Positions 50,048-63,740 of a DNA stretch of 64,000 nucleotides are shown here, piece by piece. The stretch lies in NCBI RefSeq assembly GCF_050947875.1, contig NC_134569.1, positions 190,584,067 to 190,648,066 on the forward strand, in the 5' to 3' direction. Origin of the DNA: Dermacentor variabilis (taxonomy: Eukaryota > Arthropoda > Arachnida > Ixodida > Ixodidae). Below the pieces are notes generated by a model. The model did not search any database. It saw only the letters and a program-made list of their open reading frames with translations, and was not told where the DNA came from. Both the position numbers and the translations under genes were made by a program. Within the stretch, counting starts at the first letter, position 1; every line of letters begins with the position of its first letter.

Positions 50048-50209
50048 CACTGTAAAATAATTTACACCCTAAAAAGTGAAAAAGGGTGTAAATGTGTCTA
50101 TAACTCACACCCTTAGGGTGTCCGTTATATAGACAACATCCTGAGGGTGTGAGTTATAGACACATTTACACCCTTTTTCACTTTTTAGGGTGTAAATTAT
50201 TTTACAGTG
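50048..50209. mobile_element. 162-bp foldback MITE in unit 9
   Basis: Same element, orientation and insertion site as in unit 7, exactly 11,284 bp downstream. It differs by one base in the right arm (ATCCTGAGG instead of ATCCTAAGG, near 50143), adding a second arm mismatch. Identical site and flanks show that it reached this unit by duplication of array units, not by a second transposition. Confidence 0.9.
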
Positions 50210-50603
50210 AGGGCGCAGTCCATACGACAACCTAGTCGCCTTTTGTTTAAAAGTTGACTTGCAGTCTTAAGCTACACATGTTTTCGGCACCGCGCTGACG
50301 CTGACGAGCTACCAGTGGAGTTTCAAGGCAATACATGACACGAGCGTTTCTAGCCGCGTGCGTCCGAGCGCTTACTTTTTTTCTTTTCTTTTACAGGGGA
50401 CTTTCCCGGCACGCGGGGTTGCGCACGACCCTTCCAAGATGTTTCGCGACTAACACGCTAGGCCTGGGCGCATGCGCCGTCGCACCATGAAAAGTCCAGA
50501 TTTGCCTCAGGCGAGAAGGGAACAAAAGGATTCCGGAGTAGGTAAGTGGGAGAAAGCGTTCCCGCACACAAAACACGATGTTAACATGCGAAATGTCACC
50601 GAA

Positions 50604-50783
50604 GTCGTGGCGCAGTGGTTAGGGCGCCGGCCTCGGCTTCGGGAGGTGGCGGGTTCGAATCCCACCGCCGGCGGAGACCCACCGCATAAAGGGTACAAGT
50701 GTCTCCCCTGCCCGGAGCATGGCTCCAATTCGTGGGATGTGCACTTGGGGGGCGCTGCTAACTCCGCTGCGTCATTCTTCAAA
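50604..50783 (+). mobile_element. tRNA-derived SINE, unit 10 copy
   Basis: A box 50608-50618, B box 50652-50662; both intact. Confidence 0.8.
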
Positions 50784-52077
50784 CCAGCTTAAAGTGGCTA
50801 GAAGCATGACGCTCTGTGGTTGCTGACATAACTCATTCGGTCGTAGACCTGAGTGGTATGTCTGGCAATTCACGCGTAAATTAATCCCCACCAAAAAATA
50901 CCGGCGTTGCCGTAACAGTAGCGGAGGTTGCGGCAAAAAATCGCCACCGGTGCCTCTTCTTTTTTTCTTTTTACCCCCAAAACATGTCCTTCTTTTAACC
51001 GTGAAGCTACGCTTTATGTCCGCGATAACGAGAACAAGGAATGATATTTTATATACCTTAAAAGTCTATATATTGCGGACAAATATCGGTGTATATAAGC
51101 ATGGGGACTATGTGGGTGCCGTGAAGAAAACGTTTTGTTGAAATCTTTGTGTACTTCAGACGCTTAGAAAAAAAAAGTCGACTGCTAGCCGGTGTAGGAA
51201 CATTGTAAGTTGATTAATGCCACCCTATGTATCAGTGAAATAGAAATTCTATACAAAATGACTATACAGTTTAGGCGGCCCATACCGCAATCGATTCACT
51301 GTTTTCTTTCGCGGCTGATGTCAGTTATGACTGGCTAAGACCAAAGTCAAACTCTGAAACGATAGCTCGGTGTACATTCGGTGATGAAATGTAGCCTTTA
51401 TTTACCAATTTCGCCTAGTTTCAATGATCGTCAGCCTACCGATCACAATTTCAAACTGGAGGCGATTCAACTTTGACCATTGGGTATCTGCTGGTTGTGG
51501 TATCGACGAGAATAGCGCAAGAGCCTCTTGGTATGTGCCAAAATTGTCAATTTTCTGCCTGTTGCAATATGGACACGTAGAGGACTTGAGGAACTAGGAA
51601 CGTGTTCGAACTACAACATACGCGTTCAGTATGCGATATAGGAATGGTCCAATTCATGACCAGTCGTCGATAAATAATGTGCCACGTTTACGCCAGGTAT
51701 ACGTACTCCTAACAAGCTGCTTGAGCCAACTTTAACGCGATAGCGTTAAGGGCCCGGTGTCCCCCCAAAATCTGGTGTCGGAACCCCGCGTCGGACGTCG
51801 TTTTCGACAAAATGATTTTCAAACCAGCCATAACCAAGGTCCTCCATTTGGCGCAAGAAGGCGATTTAATTGAATGCCTCAATCTGAAATACGCCGAAAA
51901 ATTGTAACGTATGACATACACACAAACCGACAGACATGATAGTGGCGGATTGTAATTTTACAATCCGAGAAAATATAACTATGTTACGCGAAAACTCAAA
52001 GAAACGCCTTTCCCAGCGCTTCACCATTGATGGACCGCCAACGGAGTCCGCCATTTGCAGGCGCCGGCTCGTGAGTA

Positions 52078-52626
52078 GACAGTTTTAGTTTAGCGTGCGC
52101 AACTATAGCGTACGCTATACGCTATAATATAGCGTACGCTAAGCAGCGCACGTTTTCTACAATTTTAGTTGGCCGGCGATATCTTCGGATCTCAGAGGCC
52201 ATATGCCGTCGTTGCGGCTATTTCGCGCCTTTAGCGACAGGTGGCGCTGACATCTCGAACGTTTCTTTCGTTAGGCTTCGACTCGTTCGAAACGAGAAGC
52301 GAACTCGAAAACAGCACGAGGTTATCCATAATACTCTGTCGTCGAAGCGGCCTGAGACTAAGCGAAAGCCGTTTACACAGTCATTTGCTACGAACGAAGT
52401 GCATTTTACAAAAGCAACGCCAAATTCAATTCGAAGTGGGCAGCCGGGACCGCCGCCGTGTTTCCCGCAAGCTCCGCAAACCCCGCAAAAACGCTAACGC
52501 TAACTCGTTTGCGTTGCGTACGCCCGCTATACCCGCTATTTCGTTTAGCGTTCAGCGCATGCGCAGTGACGACCCGCTATTTTTTAGCGTACGCAATGGA
52601 ATAGCGTACGCTATACTAAAGCTGTC
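52078..52626. mobile_element. TA-flanked inverted-repeat element, unit 10 copy (549 bp)
   Basis: The right end reads ACTAAAGCTGTC, one mismatch to the left end; the change is shared with unit 12. Confidence 0.65.
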
Positions 52627-55600
52627 TAATATCTCGGGGGCGACGGAGTGGTGCGCCCAGTTCCTTGCAATGCCTCCAGATGGCGCTCGCCTACGCCGCG
52701 TCGGGCCGCACGCTGGAAGCCCCATTTCTTCCGGAAAGCCCCCCTTCGTGGCTAGCGTTCGCAGCCGACGTTTCCCGGTAAACATTACAGGTACAAATGC
52801 TCCAGTTGCCGGGAAGTGTGAGAAGCAGTCAGGGATCTTTGAATGCTGTCACGTGCCACTCTTAAACGCGAAGCATAAGCGTGCTCCATTTTTTAACAGA
52901 TCTATTTGATATATTGCTGAATAAAATGCAGAGGCAGAATAAACAACACAGGTCAAAAGCGGAGAAGGAGGAAAGCGAGCTGCCTGATCAGATGATGCAT
53001 GAACGCAGGATGACGTCATGCTTTAGTGGAGGAGGGCTAAAAGTGCACGAGAGCCAGTTATCGGGGGCCGATCCACCACATACATCTTCAGGTCGAGCAC
53101 GGGCGCATGATGGATAGCATTGCCGCAAAACGCAGCCAGCATTGTTTAGGTACTGCTATTTCAATAAGTATTTCAACAGTGGTTCTATGAATAAACACAA
53201 TATACTTTCACGTGTTTCAATGTAGAAGTGTTCTTGGCCCTTATATCGCGTCTACTTGTATCCGCTGATGTACGCATGAATTTTCGAGGGCATGGGCATA
53301 TGAGCAAAGGTAGGCTGCACAAGACAGCTAGGATTATGTTAAATGCTTTCTTCCAACCTTGTTGAGTGTTTGCCTATTGCACTTTTTTCTTGCGCTGATG
53401 AAATAATGTTGCGCAAGACTAGTGCATAAACACGCCTTCAGCAAAGCCGCATAATAGAGACGTAGCGGTTAAGAGATATAAATAAATAAGCATTAGTAGT
53501 GCTCGTCGTCTTATATTCGGTATGCGGATAGTGTGTCACGAAGTAATTTGAAGAAAGTTTCGTAATTACTAGCAAGTTACACGTGCTTTTGCCTGTGCGT
53601 TGCTTTTATGTGATCGATTGTGCCCAGAAATGGTCAACTACGCAGTAATTTGAGGAGCAATTCTTAACGCCTTGTAGATCAACAGTCCAAAGATGTATTA
53701 AGAGTATGTACATCACCGGGATATTAAAAAATGCACACATCGATCCACTTTAATAAGATTGGGAAGCTTTCCAAGCATATTAGTGCCTATGCAAATAACG
53801 TAACGACAAAAGTTGCAATGTTCCAATACAGATTTTCATCAAGCAAACAAAAGAAAAGAAAAAAAAGAAAAGGTCGCAGGTGGCGTCCATTTATTTCTTC
53901 TACATTTGCGCTTATATTCGTTTTGGCGTGCTTCGATTTGTACTCCTGTGGTTGACGAGCATGTATTCACAGTTGTGAAAGGCCGTCGGTATGCCTGCGA
54001 AAGTGTTCTTTCAGAACTACCGGGCCAGAAGCGTTTAGAAATCGTTGTATATTAATTACCCATTGCGTTTCATTTTCCTGTGCTGCCCTCTGCCGCAAAC
54101 AGCTGGAAACATTTTCGAAGGGCGTCGGGGCTTTCGCCGGTTGATTTGTGTACCTGCGCCCACGGTGAGTGCGCTTCATGTGTGCGTTTCGCGGATCGAT
54201 AATCATTAATAATGTTTTCTCCGGGCAGAATGTCGTTCGTAGAAGCCACGAAGCAGTCAATGACTACTGGGTGAGGGGGCCTGTGTGCGCTGTTGTGCAA
54301 ACGGTGCGACCGATAAAGGCACGTGAAGTTCCGTTTGCCGACAAGGCTGCCTCGGAGTTTGAGGTCGCTGATTTTAGACTTGAATCTCGCATTTGGTATT
54401 TTTGTTAAACATTATTATCACATTTCGCATATTCAAAAGGTATTCGAGCGCAGCCTTCTACGGCGGATTTATCGAAGCGGTAAACTTGTTTGCGTAGACA
54501 TCTACAGGCGCAGATCGTTGAGCGTCAGATATTCTGTAAAAGGTGCATCGCTGATATGAAATAATCTCTGAACGTAGCAAAACATACATATCTGCGCATA
54601 TGTGCCGAGTTGTACCACCCGGAGACGCGACAATATGAGCTGCCGAGCCACTTCAACAATGGCAACTGTGATCCAGATAACATATTACGGGCTGTTAATT
54701 TATTTCTGATTCTCGCTTTCTTGAACTCCATCATACTCAGGAGTTTGCGCGTACCAGGAAACGTTTTTGAGAAAACTGTACTCGCATAATTTAAGTGCTC
54801 ATTTACAGACCGTGTCGTTCTCTCGCGTAATGTTGGATGCCATCGGTGAGACAGATTGTACAACTGAGAGAGGCAGTTGTTTCTTCTTGTGTATACGAAA
54901 TGCACCGGCTCTTGTTTCTCGCTTGACACAGAGGCAAACAATGCATCTCTGGAATTGTCAAATGTGTCGGCTTAGCTGCAAATATTGCCCCAACGATCTA
55001 CGTAGCGAATGCGAACGGACACATACGGCAACGGTGGCGTACAGATTTTCGCACAACGCTGCGTCACCGCTTGCCGCTTATATTGTATACGCGCCTTGCG
55101 AAGTGGAGTGTAGTCGATTTCTAATCGCAAACGACAGCACTGAGCTATGAAAGGTCTTTCGTTCTTTCTAACTGCTTCCCTTTCAGCTCAAGTCCACCAA
55201 AAGTGTGTGCACGAGCACGACGGCATTAGGCTTAACATTCGCTAAACAGCATCAGCATTGACTCAAACTCCATGTGCACGGATGGCGCGGGAGGGTTGAA
55301 TCTTGTGCATTTCAACCTTTAGGCATGTTTTTCCACACTTTGACGGCGATTAATACGATACACAAGCGAAGGCGCTGTCGCCATTTCGCGTCGTCAGTTT
55401 GATAGCCGATCGCTTAGGCTTCGTTGGCCGGCGCACTGATTTTCTCGGTGCTGTTGACAAGAAAGCCCGTCGCAGTGCGGCAACTCGCGCTCGTCGGCTG
55501 CGTCGTGTTCGGCCTGATATGATATTGTGCTTTCAGTGACGCATTGTACTAAACAGTTGGTCACTCGTTGACGTGAGCGTCTTGTCGGTTTCGTATCGAC

Positions 55601-56163
55601 CCAGTCTTACCGCGCCTTGAATGAGTACGTGAAGCCACGCGCGCGCTGCCACCACCAGCATGTGAGGGCCGACCTTGCAACAAGACTTCGTCCTCAACGT
55701 GATATTTTAAAGCGTTGCCCAAGTATAACTCAAGGGCTTTTGGTTAATGAATTGACCAGCCATCAACGAAGGGCGCAGTCCATACGACAACCTAGTCGCC
55801 TTTTGTTTAAAAGTTGACTTGCAGTCTTAAGCTACACATGTTTTCGGCACCGCGCTGACGCTGACGAGCTACCAGTGGAGTTTCAAGGCAATACATGACA
55901 CGAGCGTTTCTAGCCGCGTGCGTCCGAGCGCTTACTTTTTTTCTTTTCTTTTACAGGGGACTTTCCCGGCACGCGGGGTTGCGCACGACCCTTCCAAGAT
56001 GTTTCGCGACTAACCCGCTAGGCCTGGGCGCATGCGCCGTCGCACCATGAAAAGTCCAGATTTGCCTCAGGCGAGAAGGGAACAAAAGGATTCCGGAGTA
56101 GGTAAGTGGGAGAAAGCGTTCCCGCACACAAAACACGATGTTAACATGCGAAATGTCACCGAA

Positions 56164-56343
56164 GTCGTGGCGCAGTGGTTAGGGCGCCGGCCTCGGCTTC
56201 GGGAGGTGGCGGGTTCGAATCCCACCGCCGGCGGAGACCCACCGCATAAAGGGTACAAGTGTCTCCCCTGCCCGGAGCATGGCTCCAATTCGTGGGATGT
56301 GCACTTGGGGGGCGCTGCTAACTCCGCTGCGTCATTCTTCAAA
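56164..56343 (+). mobile_element. tRNA-derived SINE, unit 11 copy
   Basis: A box 56168-56178, B box 56212-56222; both intact. The 8-bp deletion of this unit lies about 65 bp downstream of the body. Confidence 0.8.
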
Positions 56344-57630
56344 CCAGCTTAAAGTGGCTAGAAGCATGACGCTCTGTGGTTGCTGACATAACTCATTCGG
56401 TCGTAGACCATGTCTGGCAATTCACGCGTAAATTAATCCCCACCAAAAAATACCGGCGTTGCCGTAACAGTAGCGGAGGTTGCGGCAAAAAATCGCCACC
56501 GGTGCCTCTTCTTTTTTTCTTTTTACCCCCAAAACATGTCCTTCTTTTAACCGTGAAGCTACGCTTTATGTCCGCGATAACGAGAACAAGGAATGATATT
56601 TTATATAGCTTAAAAGTCTATATATTGCGGACAAATATCGGTGTATATAAGCATGGGGACTATGTGGGTGCCGTGAAGGAAACGTTTTGTTGAAATCTTT
56701 GTGTACTTCAGACGCTTAGAAAAAAAAAAGTCGACTGCTAGCCGGTGTAGGAACATTGTAAGTTGATTAATGCCACCCTATGTATCAGTGAAATAGAAAT
56801 TCTATACAAAATGACTATACAGTTTAGGCGGCCCATACCGCAATGGATTCACTGTTTTCTTTCGCGGCTGATGTCAGTTATGACTGGCTAAGACCAAAGT
56901 CAAACTCTGAAACGATAGCTCGGTGTACATTCGGTGATGAAATGTAGCCTTTATTTACCAATTTCGCCTAGTTTCAATGATCGTCAGCCTACCGATCACA
57001 ATTTCAAACTGGAGGCGATTCAACTTTGACCATTGGGTATCTGCTGGTTGTGGTATCGACGAGAATAGCGCAAGAGCCTCTTGGTATGTGCCAAAATTGT
57101 CAATTTTCTGCCTGTTGCAATATGGACACGTAGAGGACTTGAGGAACTAGGAACGTGTTCGAACTACAACATACGCGTTCAGTATGCGATATAGGAATGG
57201 TCCAATTCATGACCAGTCGTCGATAAATAATGTGCCACGTTTACGCCAGGTATACGTACTCCTAACAAGCTGCTTGAGCCAACTTTAACGCTATCGCGTT
57301 AAGGGCCCGGTGTCCCCCCAAAATCTGGTGTCGGAACCCCGCGTCGGACGTCGTTTTCGACAAAATGATTTTCAAACCAGCCATAACCAAGGTCCTCCAT
57401 TTGGCGCAAGAAGGCGATTTAATTGAATGCCTCAATCTGAAATACGCCGAAAAATTGTAACGTATGACATACACACAAACCGACAGACATGATAGTGGCG
57501 GATTGTAATTTTACAATCCGAGAAAATATAACTATGTTACGCGAAAACTCAAAGAAACGCCTTTCCCAGCGCTTCACCATTGATGGACCGCCAACGGAGT
57601 CCGCCATTTGCAGGCGCCGGCTCGTGAGTA

Positions 57631-58179
57631 GACAGTTTTAGTTTAGCGTGCGCAACTATAGCGTACGCTATACGCTATAATATAGCGTACGCTAAGCAGC
57701 GCACGTTTTCTACAATTTTAGTTGGCCGGCGATATCTTCGGATCTCAGAGGCCATATGCCGTCGTTGCGGCTATTTCGCGCCTTTAGCGACAGGTGGCGC
57801 TGACATCTCGAACGTTTCTTTCGTTAGGCTTCGACTCGTTCGAAACGAGAAGCGAACTCGAAAACAGCACGAGGTTATCCATAATACTCTGTCGTCGAAG
57901 CGGCCTGAGACTAAGCGAAAGCCGTTTACACAGTCATTTGCTACGAACGAAGTGCATTTTACAAAAGCAACGCCCAATTCAATTCGAAGTGGGCAGCCGG
58001 GACCGCCGCCGTGTTTCCCGCAAGCTCCGCAAACCCCGCAAAAACGCTAACGCTAACTCGTTTGCGTTGCGTACGCCCGCTATACCCGCTATTTCGTTTA
58101 GCGTTCAGCGCATGCGCAGTGACGACCCGCTATTTTTTAGCGTACGCAATGGAATAGCGTACGCTTTACTAAAACTGTC
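57631..58179. mobile_element. TA-flanked inverted-repeat element, unit 11 copy (549 bp)
   Basis: Both ends and TA flanks are intact. Confidence 0.65.
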
Positions 58180-61100
58180 TAATATCTCGGGGGCGACGGA
58201 GTGGTGCGCCCAGTTCCTTGCAATGCCTCCAGATGGCGCTCGCCTACGCCGCGTCGGGCCGCACGCTGGAAGCCCCATTTCTTCCGGAAAGCCCCCCTTC
58301 GTGGCTAGCGTTCGCAGCCGACGTTTCCCGGTAAACATTACAGGTACAAATGCTCCAGTTGCCGGGAAGTGTGAGAAGCAGTCAGGGATCTTTGAATGCT
58401 GTCACGTGCCACTCTTAAACGCGAAGCATAAGCGTGCTCCATTTTTTAACAGATCTATTTGATATATTGCTGAATAAAATGCAGAGGCAGAATAAACAAC
58501 ACAGGTCAAAAGCGGAGAAGGAGGAAAGCGAGCTGCCTGATCAGATGATGCATGAACGCAGGATGACGTCATGCTTTAGTGGAGGAGGGCTAAAAGTGCA
58601 CGAGAGCCAGTTATCGGGGGCCGATCCACCACATACATCTTCAGGTCGAGCACGGGCGCATGATGGATAGCATTGCCGCAAAACGCAGCCAGCATTGTTT
58701 AGGTACTGCTATTTCAATAAGTATTTCAACAGTGGTTCTATGAATAAACACAATATACTTTCACGTGTTTCAATGTAGAAGTGTTCTTGGCCCTTATATC
58801 GCGTCTACTTGTATCCGCTGATGTACGCATGAATTTTCGAGGGCATGGGCATATGAGCAAAGGTAGGCTGCACAAGACAGCTAGGATTATGTTAAATGCT
58901 TTCTTCCAACCTTGTTGAGTGTTTGCCTATTGCACTTTTTTCTTGCGCTGATGAAATAATGTTGCGCAAGACTAGTGCATAAACACGCCTTCAGCAAAGC
59001 CGCATAATAGAGACGTAGCGGTTAAGAGATATAAATAAATAAGCATTAGTAGTGCTCGTCGTCTTATATTCGGTATGCGGATGGTGTGTCACGAAGTAAT
59101 TTGAAGAAAGTTTCGTAATTACTAGCAAGTTACACGTGCTTTTGCCTGTGCGTTGCTTTTATGTGATCGATTGTGCCCAGAAATGGTCAACTACGCAGTA
59201 ATTTGAGGAGCAATTCTTACCGCCTTGTAGATCAACAGTCCAAAGATGTATTAAGAGTATGTACATCACCGGGATATTAAAAAATGCACACATCGATCCA
59301 CTTTAATAAGATTGGGAAGCTTTCCAAGCATATTAGTGCCTATGCAAATAACGTAACGACAAAAGTTGCAATGTTCCAATACAGATTTTCATCAAGCAAA
59401 CAAAAGAAAAGAAAAAAAAGAAAAGGTCGCAGGTGGCGTCCATTTATTTCTTCTACATTTGCGCTTATATTCGTTTTGGCGTGCTTCGATTTGTACTCCT
59501 GTGGTTGACGAGCATGTATTCACAGTTGTGAAAGGCCGTCGGTACGCCTGCGAAAGTGTTCTTTCAGAACTACCGGGCCAGAAGCGTTTAGAAATCGTTG
59601 TATATTAATTACCCATTGCGTTTCATTTTCCTGTGCTGCCCTCTGCCGCAAACAGCTGGAAACATTTTCGAAGGGCGTCGGGGCTTTCGCCGGTTGATTT
59701 GTGTACCTGCGCCCACGGTGAGTGCGCTTCATGTGTGCGTTTCGCGGATCGATAATCATTAATAATGTTTTCTCCGGGCAGAATGTCGTTCGTGGAAGCC
59801 ACGAAGCAGTCAATGACTACTGGGTGAGGGGGCCTGTGTGCGCTGTTGTGCAAACGGTGCGACCGATAAAGGCACGTGAAGTTCCGTTTGCCGACAAGGC
59901 TGCCTTGGAGTTTGAGGTCGCTGATTTTAGACTTGAATCTCGCATTTGGTATTTTTGTTAAACATTATTATCACATTTCGCATATTCAAAAGGTATTCGA
60001 GCGCAGCCTTCTACGCCGGATTTATCGAAGCGGTAAACTTGTTTGCGTAGACATCTACAGGCGCAGATCGTTGAGCGTCAGATATTCTGTAAAAGGTGCA
60101 TCGCTGATATGAAATAATCTCTGAACGTAGCAAAACATACATATCTGCGCATATGTGCCGAGTTGTACCACCCGGAGACGCGACAATATGAGCTGCCGAG
60201 CCACTTCAACAATGGCAACTGTGATCCAGATAACATATTACGGGCTGTTAATTTATTTCTGATTCTCGCTTTCTTGAACTCCATCATACTCAGGAGTTTG
60301 CGCGTACCAGGAAACGTTTTTGAGAAAACTGTACTCGCATAATTTAAGTGCTCATTTACAGACCGTGTCGTTCTCTCGCGTAATGTTGGATGCCATCGGT
60401 GAGACAGATTGTACAACTGAGAGAGGCAGTTGTTTCTTCTTGTGTATACGAAATGCACCGGCTCTTGTTTCTCGCTTGACACAGAGGCAAATAATGCATC
60501 TCTGGAATTGTCAAATGTGTCGGCTTAGCTGCAAATATTGCCCCAACGATCTACGTAGCGAATGCGAACGGACACATACGGCAACGGTGGCGTACAGATT
60601 TTGGCACAACGCTGCGTCACCGCTTGCCGCTTATATTGTATACGCGCCTTGCGAAGTGGAGTGTAGTCGATTTCTAATCGCAAACGACAGCACTGAGCTA
60701 TGAAAGGTCTTTCGTTCTTTCTAACTGCTTCCCTTTCAGCTCAAGTCCACCAAAAGTGTGTGCACGAGCACGACGGCATTAGGCTTAACATTCGCTAAAC
60801 AGCATCAGCATTGACTCAAACTCCATGTGCACGGATGGCGCGGGAGGGTTGAATCTTGTGCATTTCAACCTTTAGGCATGTTTTTCCACACTTTGACGGC
60901 GATTAATACGATACACAAGCGAAGGCGCTGTCGCCATTTCGCGTCGTCAGTTTGATAGCCGATCGCTTAGGCTTCGTTGGCCGGCGCACTGATTTTCTCG
61001 GTGCTGTTGACAAGAAAGCCCGTCGCAGTGCGGCAACTCGCGCTCGTCGGCTGCGTCGTGTTCGGCCTGATATGATATTGTGCTTTCAGTGACGCATTGT

Positions 61101-61716
61101 ACTAAACAGTTGGTCACTCGTTGACGTGAGCGTCTTGTCGGTTTCGTATCGACCCAGTCTTACCGCGCCTTGAATGAGTACGTGAAGCCACGCGCGCGCT
61201 GCCACCACCAGCATGTGAGGGCCGACCTTGCAACAAGACTTCGTCCTCAACGTGATATTTTAAAGCGTTGCCCAAGTATAACTCAAGGGCTTTTGGTTAA
61301 TGAATTGACCAGCCATCAACGAAGGGCGCAGTCCATACGACAACCTAGTCGCCTTTTGTTTAAAAGTTGACTTGCAGTCTTAAGCTACACATGTTTTCGG
61401 CACCGCGCTGACGCTGACGAGCTACCAGTGGAGTTTCAAGGCAATACATGACACGAGCGTTTCTAGCCGCGTGCGTCCGAGCGCTTACTTTTTTTCTTTT
61501 CTTTTACAGGGGACTTTCCCGGCACGCGGGGTTGCGCACGACCCTTCCAAGATGTTTCGCGACTAACCCGCTAGGCCTGGGCGCATGCGCCGTCGCACCA
61601 TGAAAAGTCCAGATTTGCCTCAGGCGAGAAGGGAACAAAAGGATTCCGGAGTAGGTAAGTGGGAGAAAGCGTTCCCGCACACAAAACACGATGTTAACAT
61701 GCGAAATGTCACCGAA

Positions 61717-61896
61717 GTCGTGGCGCAGTGGTTAGGGCGCCGGCCTCGGCTTCGGGAGGTGGCGGGTTCGAATCCCACCGCCGGCGGAGACCCACCGCAT
61801 AAAGGGTACAAGTGTCTCCCCTGCCCGGAGCATGGCTCCAATTCGTGGGATGTGCACTTGGGGGGCGCTGCTAACTCCGCTGCGTCATTCTTCAAA
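61717..61896 (+). mobile_element. tRNA-derived SINE, unit 12 copy
   Basis: A box 61721-61731, B box 61765-61775; both intact. Confidence 0.8.
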
Positions 61897-63191
61897 CCAG
61901 CTTAAAGTGGCTAGAAGCATGACGCTCTGTGGTTGCTGACATAACTCATTCGGTCGTAGACCTGAGTGGTATGTCTGGCAATTCACGCGTAAATTAATCC
62001 CCACCAAAAAAATACCGGCGTTGCCGTAACAGTAGCGGAGGTTGCGGCAAAAAATCGCCACCGGTGCCTCTTCTTTTTTTCTTTTTACCCCCAAAACATG
62101 TCCTTCTTTTAACCGTGAAGCTACGCTTTATGTCCGCGATAACGAGAACAAGGAATGATATTTTATATACCTTAAAAGTCTATATATTGCGGACAAATAT
62201 CGGTGTATATAAGCATGGGGACTATGTGGGTGCCGTGAAGAAAACGTTTTGTTGAAATCTTTGTGTACTTCAGACGCTTAGAAAAAAAAAGTCGACTGCT
62301 AGCCGGTGTAGGAACATTGTAAGTTGATTAATGCCACCCTATGTATCAGTGAAATAGAAATTCTATACAAAATGACTATACAGTTTAGGCGGCCCATACC
62401 GCAATCGATTCACTGTTTTCTTTCGCGGCTGATGTCAGTTATGACTGGCTAAGACCAAAGTCAAACTCTGAAACGATAGCTCGGTGTACATTCGGTGATG
62501 AAATGTAGCCTTTATTTACCAATTTCGCCTAGTTTCAATGATCGTCAGCCTACCGATCACAATTTCAAACTGGAGGCGATTCAACTTTGACCATTGGGTA
62601 TCTGCTGGTTGTGGTATCGACGAGAATAGCGCAAGAGCCTCTTGGTATGTGCCAAAATTGTCAATTTTCTGCCTGTTGCAATATGGACACGTAGAGGACT
62701 TGAGGAACTAGGAACGTGTTCGAACTACAACATACGCGTTCAGTATGCGATATAGGAATGGTCCAATTCATGACCAGTCGTCGATAAATAATGTGCCACG
62801 TTTACGCCAGGTATACGTACTCCTAACAAGCTGCTTGAGCCAACTTTAACGCGATAGCGTTAAGGGCCCGGTGTCCCCCCAAAATCTGGTGTCGGAACCC
62901 CGCGTCGGACGTCGTTTTCGACAAAATGTTTTTCAAACCAGCCATAACCAAGGTCCTCCATTTGGCGCAAGAAGGCGATTTAATTGAATGCCTCAATCTG
63001 AAATACACCGAAAAATTGTAACGTATGACATACACACAAACCGACAGACATGATAGTGGCGGATTGTAATTTTACAAACCGAGAAAATATAACTATGTTA
63101 CGCGAAAACTCAAAGAAACGCCTTTCCCAGCGCTTCACCATTGATGGACTGCCAACGGAGTCCGCCATTTGCAGGCGCCGGCTCGTGAGTA

Positions 63192-63740
63192 GACAGTTTT
63201 AGTTTAGCGTGCGCAACTATAGCGTACGCTATACGCTATAATATAGCGTACGCTAAGCAGCGCACGTTTTCTACAATTTTAGTTGACCGGCGATATCTTC
63301 GGATCTCAGAGGCCATATGCCGTCGTTGCGGCTATTTCGCGCCTTTAGCGACAGGTGGCGCTGACATCTCGAACGTTTCTTTCGTTAGGCTTCGACTCGT
63401 TCGAAACGAGAAGCGAACTCGAAAACAGCACGAGGTTATCCATAATACTCTGTCGTCGAAGCGGCCTGAGACTAAGCGAAAGCCGTTTACACAGTCATTT
63501 GCTACGAACGAAGTGCATTTTACAAAAGCAACGCCAAATTCAATTCGAAGTGGGCAGCCGGGACCGCCGCCGTGTTTCCCGCAAGCTCCGCAAACCCCGC
63601 AAAAACGCTAACGCTAACTCGTTTGCGTTGCGTACGCCCGCTATACCCGCTATTTCGTTTAGCGTTCAGCGCATGCGCAGTGACGACCCGCTATTTTTTA
63701 GCGTACGCAATGGAATAGCGTACGCTATACTAAAGCTGTC
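63192..63740. mobile_element. TA-flanked inverted-repeat element, unit 12 copy (549 bp)
   Basis: The right end has the same substitution as unit 10. A private G to A lies near 63285. Confidence 0.65.

Larger units (their letters stand above)
44699..50423 (+). repeat. Array unit 9 (5725 bp, carries foldback element)
   Basis: It shares with unit 7 the A at 44726, CCAAGCATAACTC near 49996 and the foldback element, all at an offset of 11,284 bp. It has one extra T near 47168 and a private T in GACAGACTTG near 46211. It contains a 288-bp stretch (49345-49632) with eleven private substitutions, far denser than anywhere else in the array. Confidence 0.96.
50424..55983 (+). repeat. Array unit 10 (5560 bp)
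   Basis: It lacks the foldback element. Its right terminal-inverted-repeat end reads ATACTAAAGCTGTC (about 52613-52626), shared with unit 12. Private changes include CTAACACGC near 50454, TTCTTAACGCC near 53667, CGTAGAAGCC at about 54241, GCCTCGGAG near 54353, CTACGGCGG near 54463 and TTTTCGCAC near 55050. Confidence 0.96.
55984..61536 (+). repeat. Array unit 11 (5553 bp)
   Basis: It is shorter because of an 8-bp deletion: GTAGACC joins directly to ATGTCTGG near 56408, where other units have TGAGTGGT between them. It carries the minority A10 plus GGATTC haplotype, like units 2-4, and a private inversion of a hairpin loop at 57292-57295. Other private changes are GAAGGAAACG near 56678, CGCCCAATTC near 57974, GGATGGTGTG near 59083 and GCAAATAATG near 60490. 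Confidence 0.96.
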
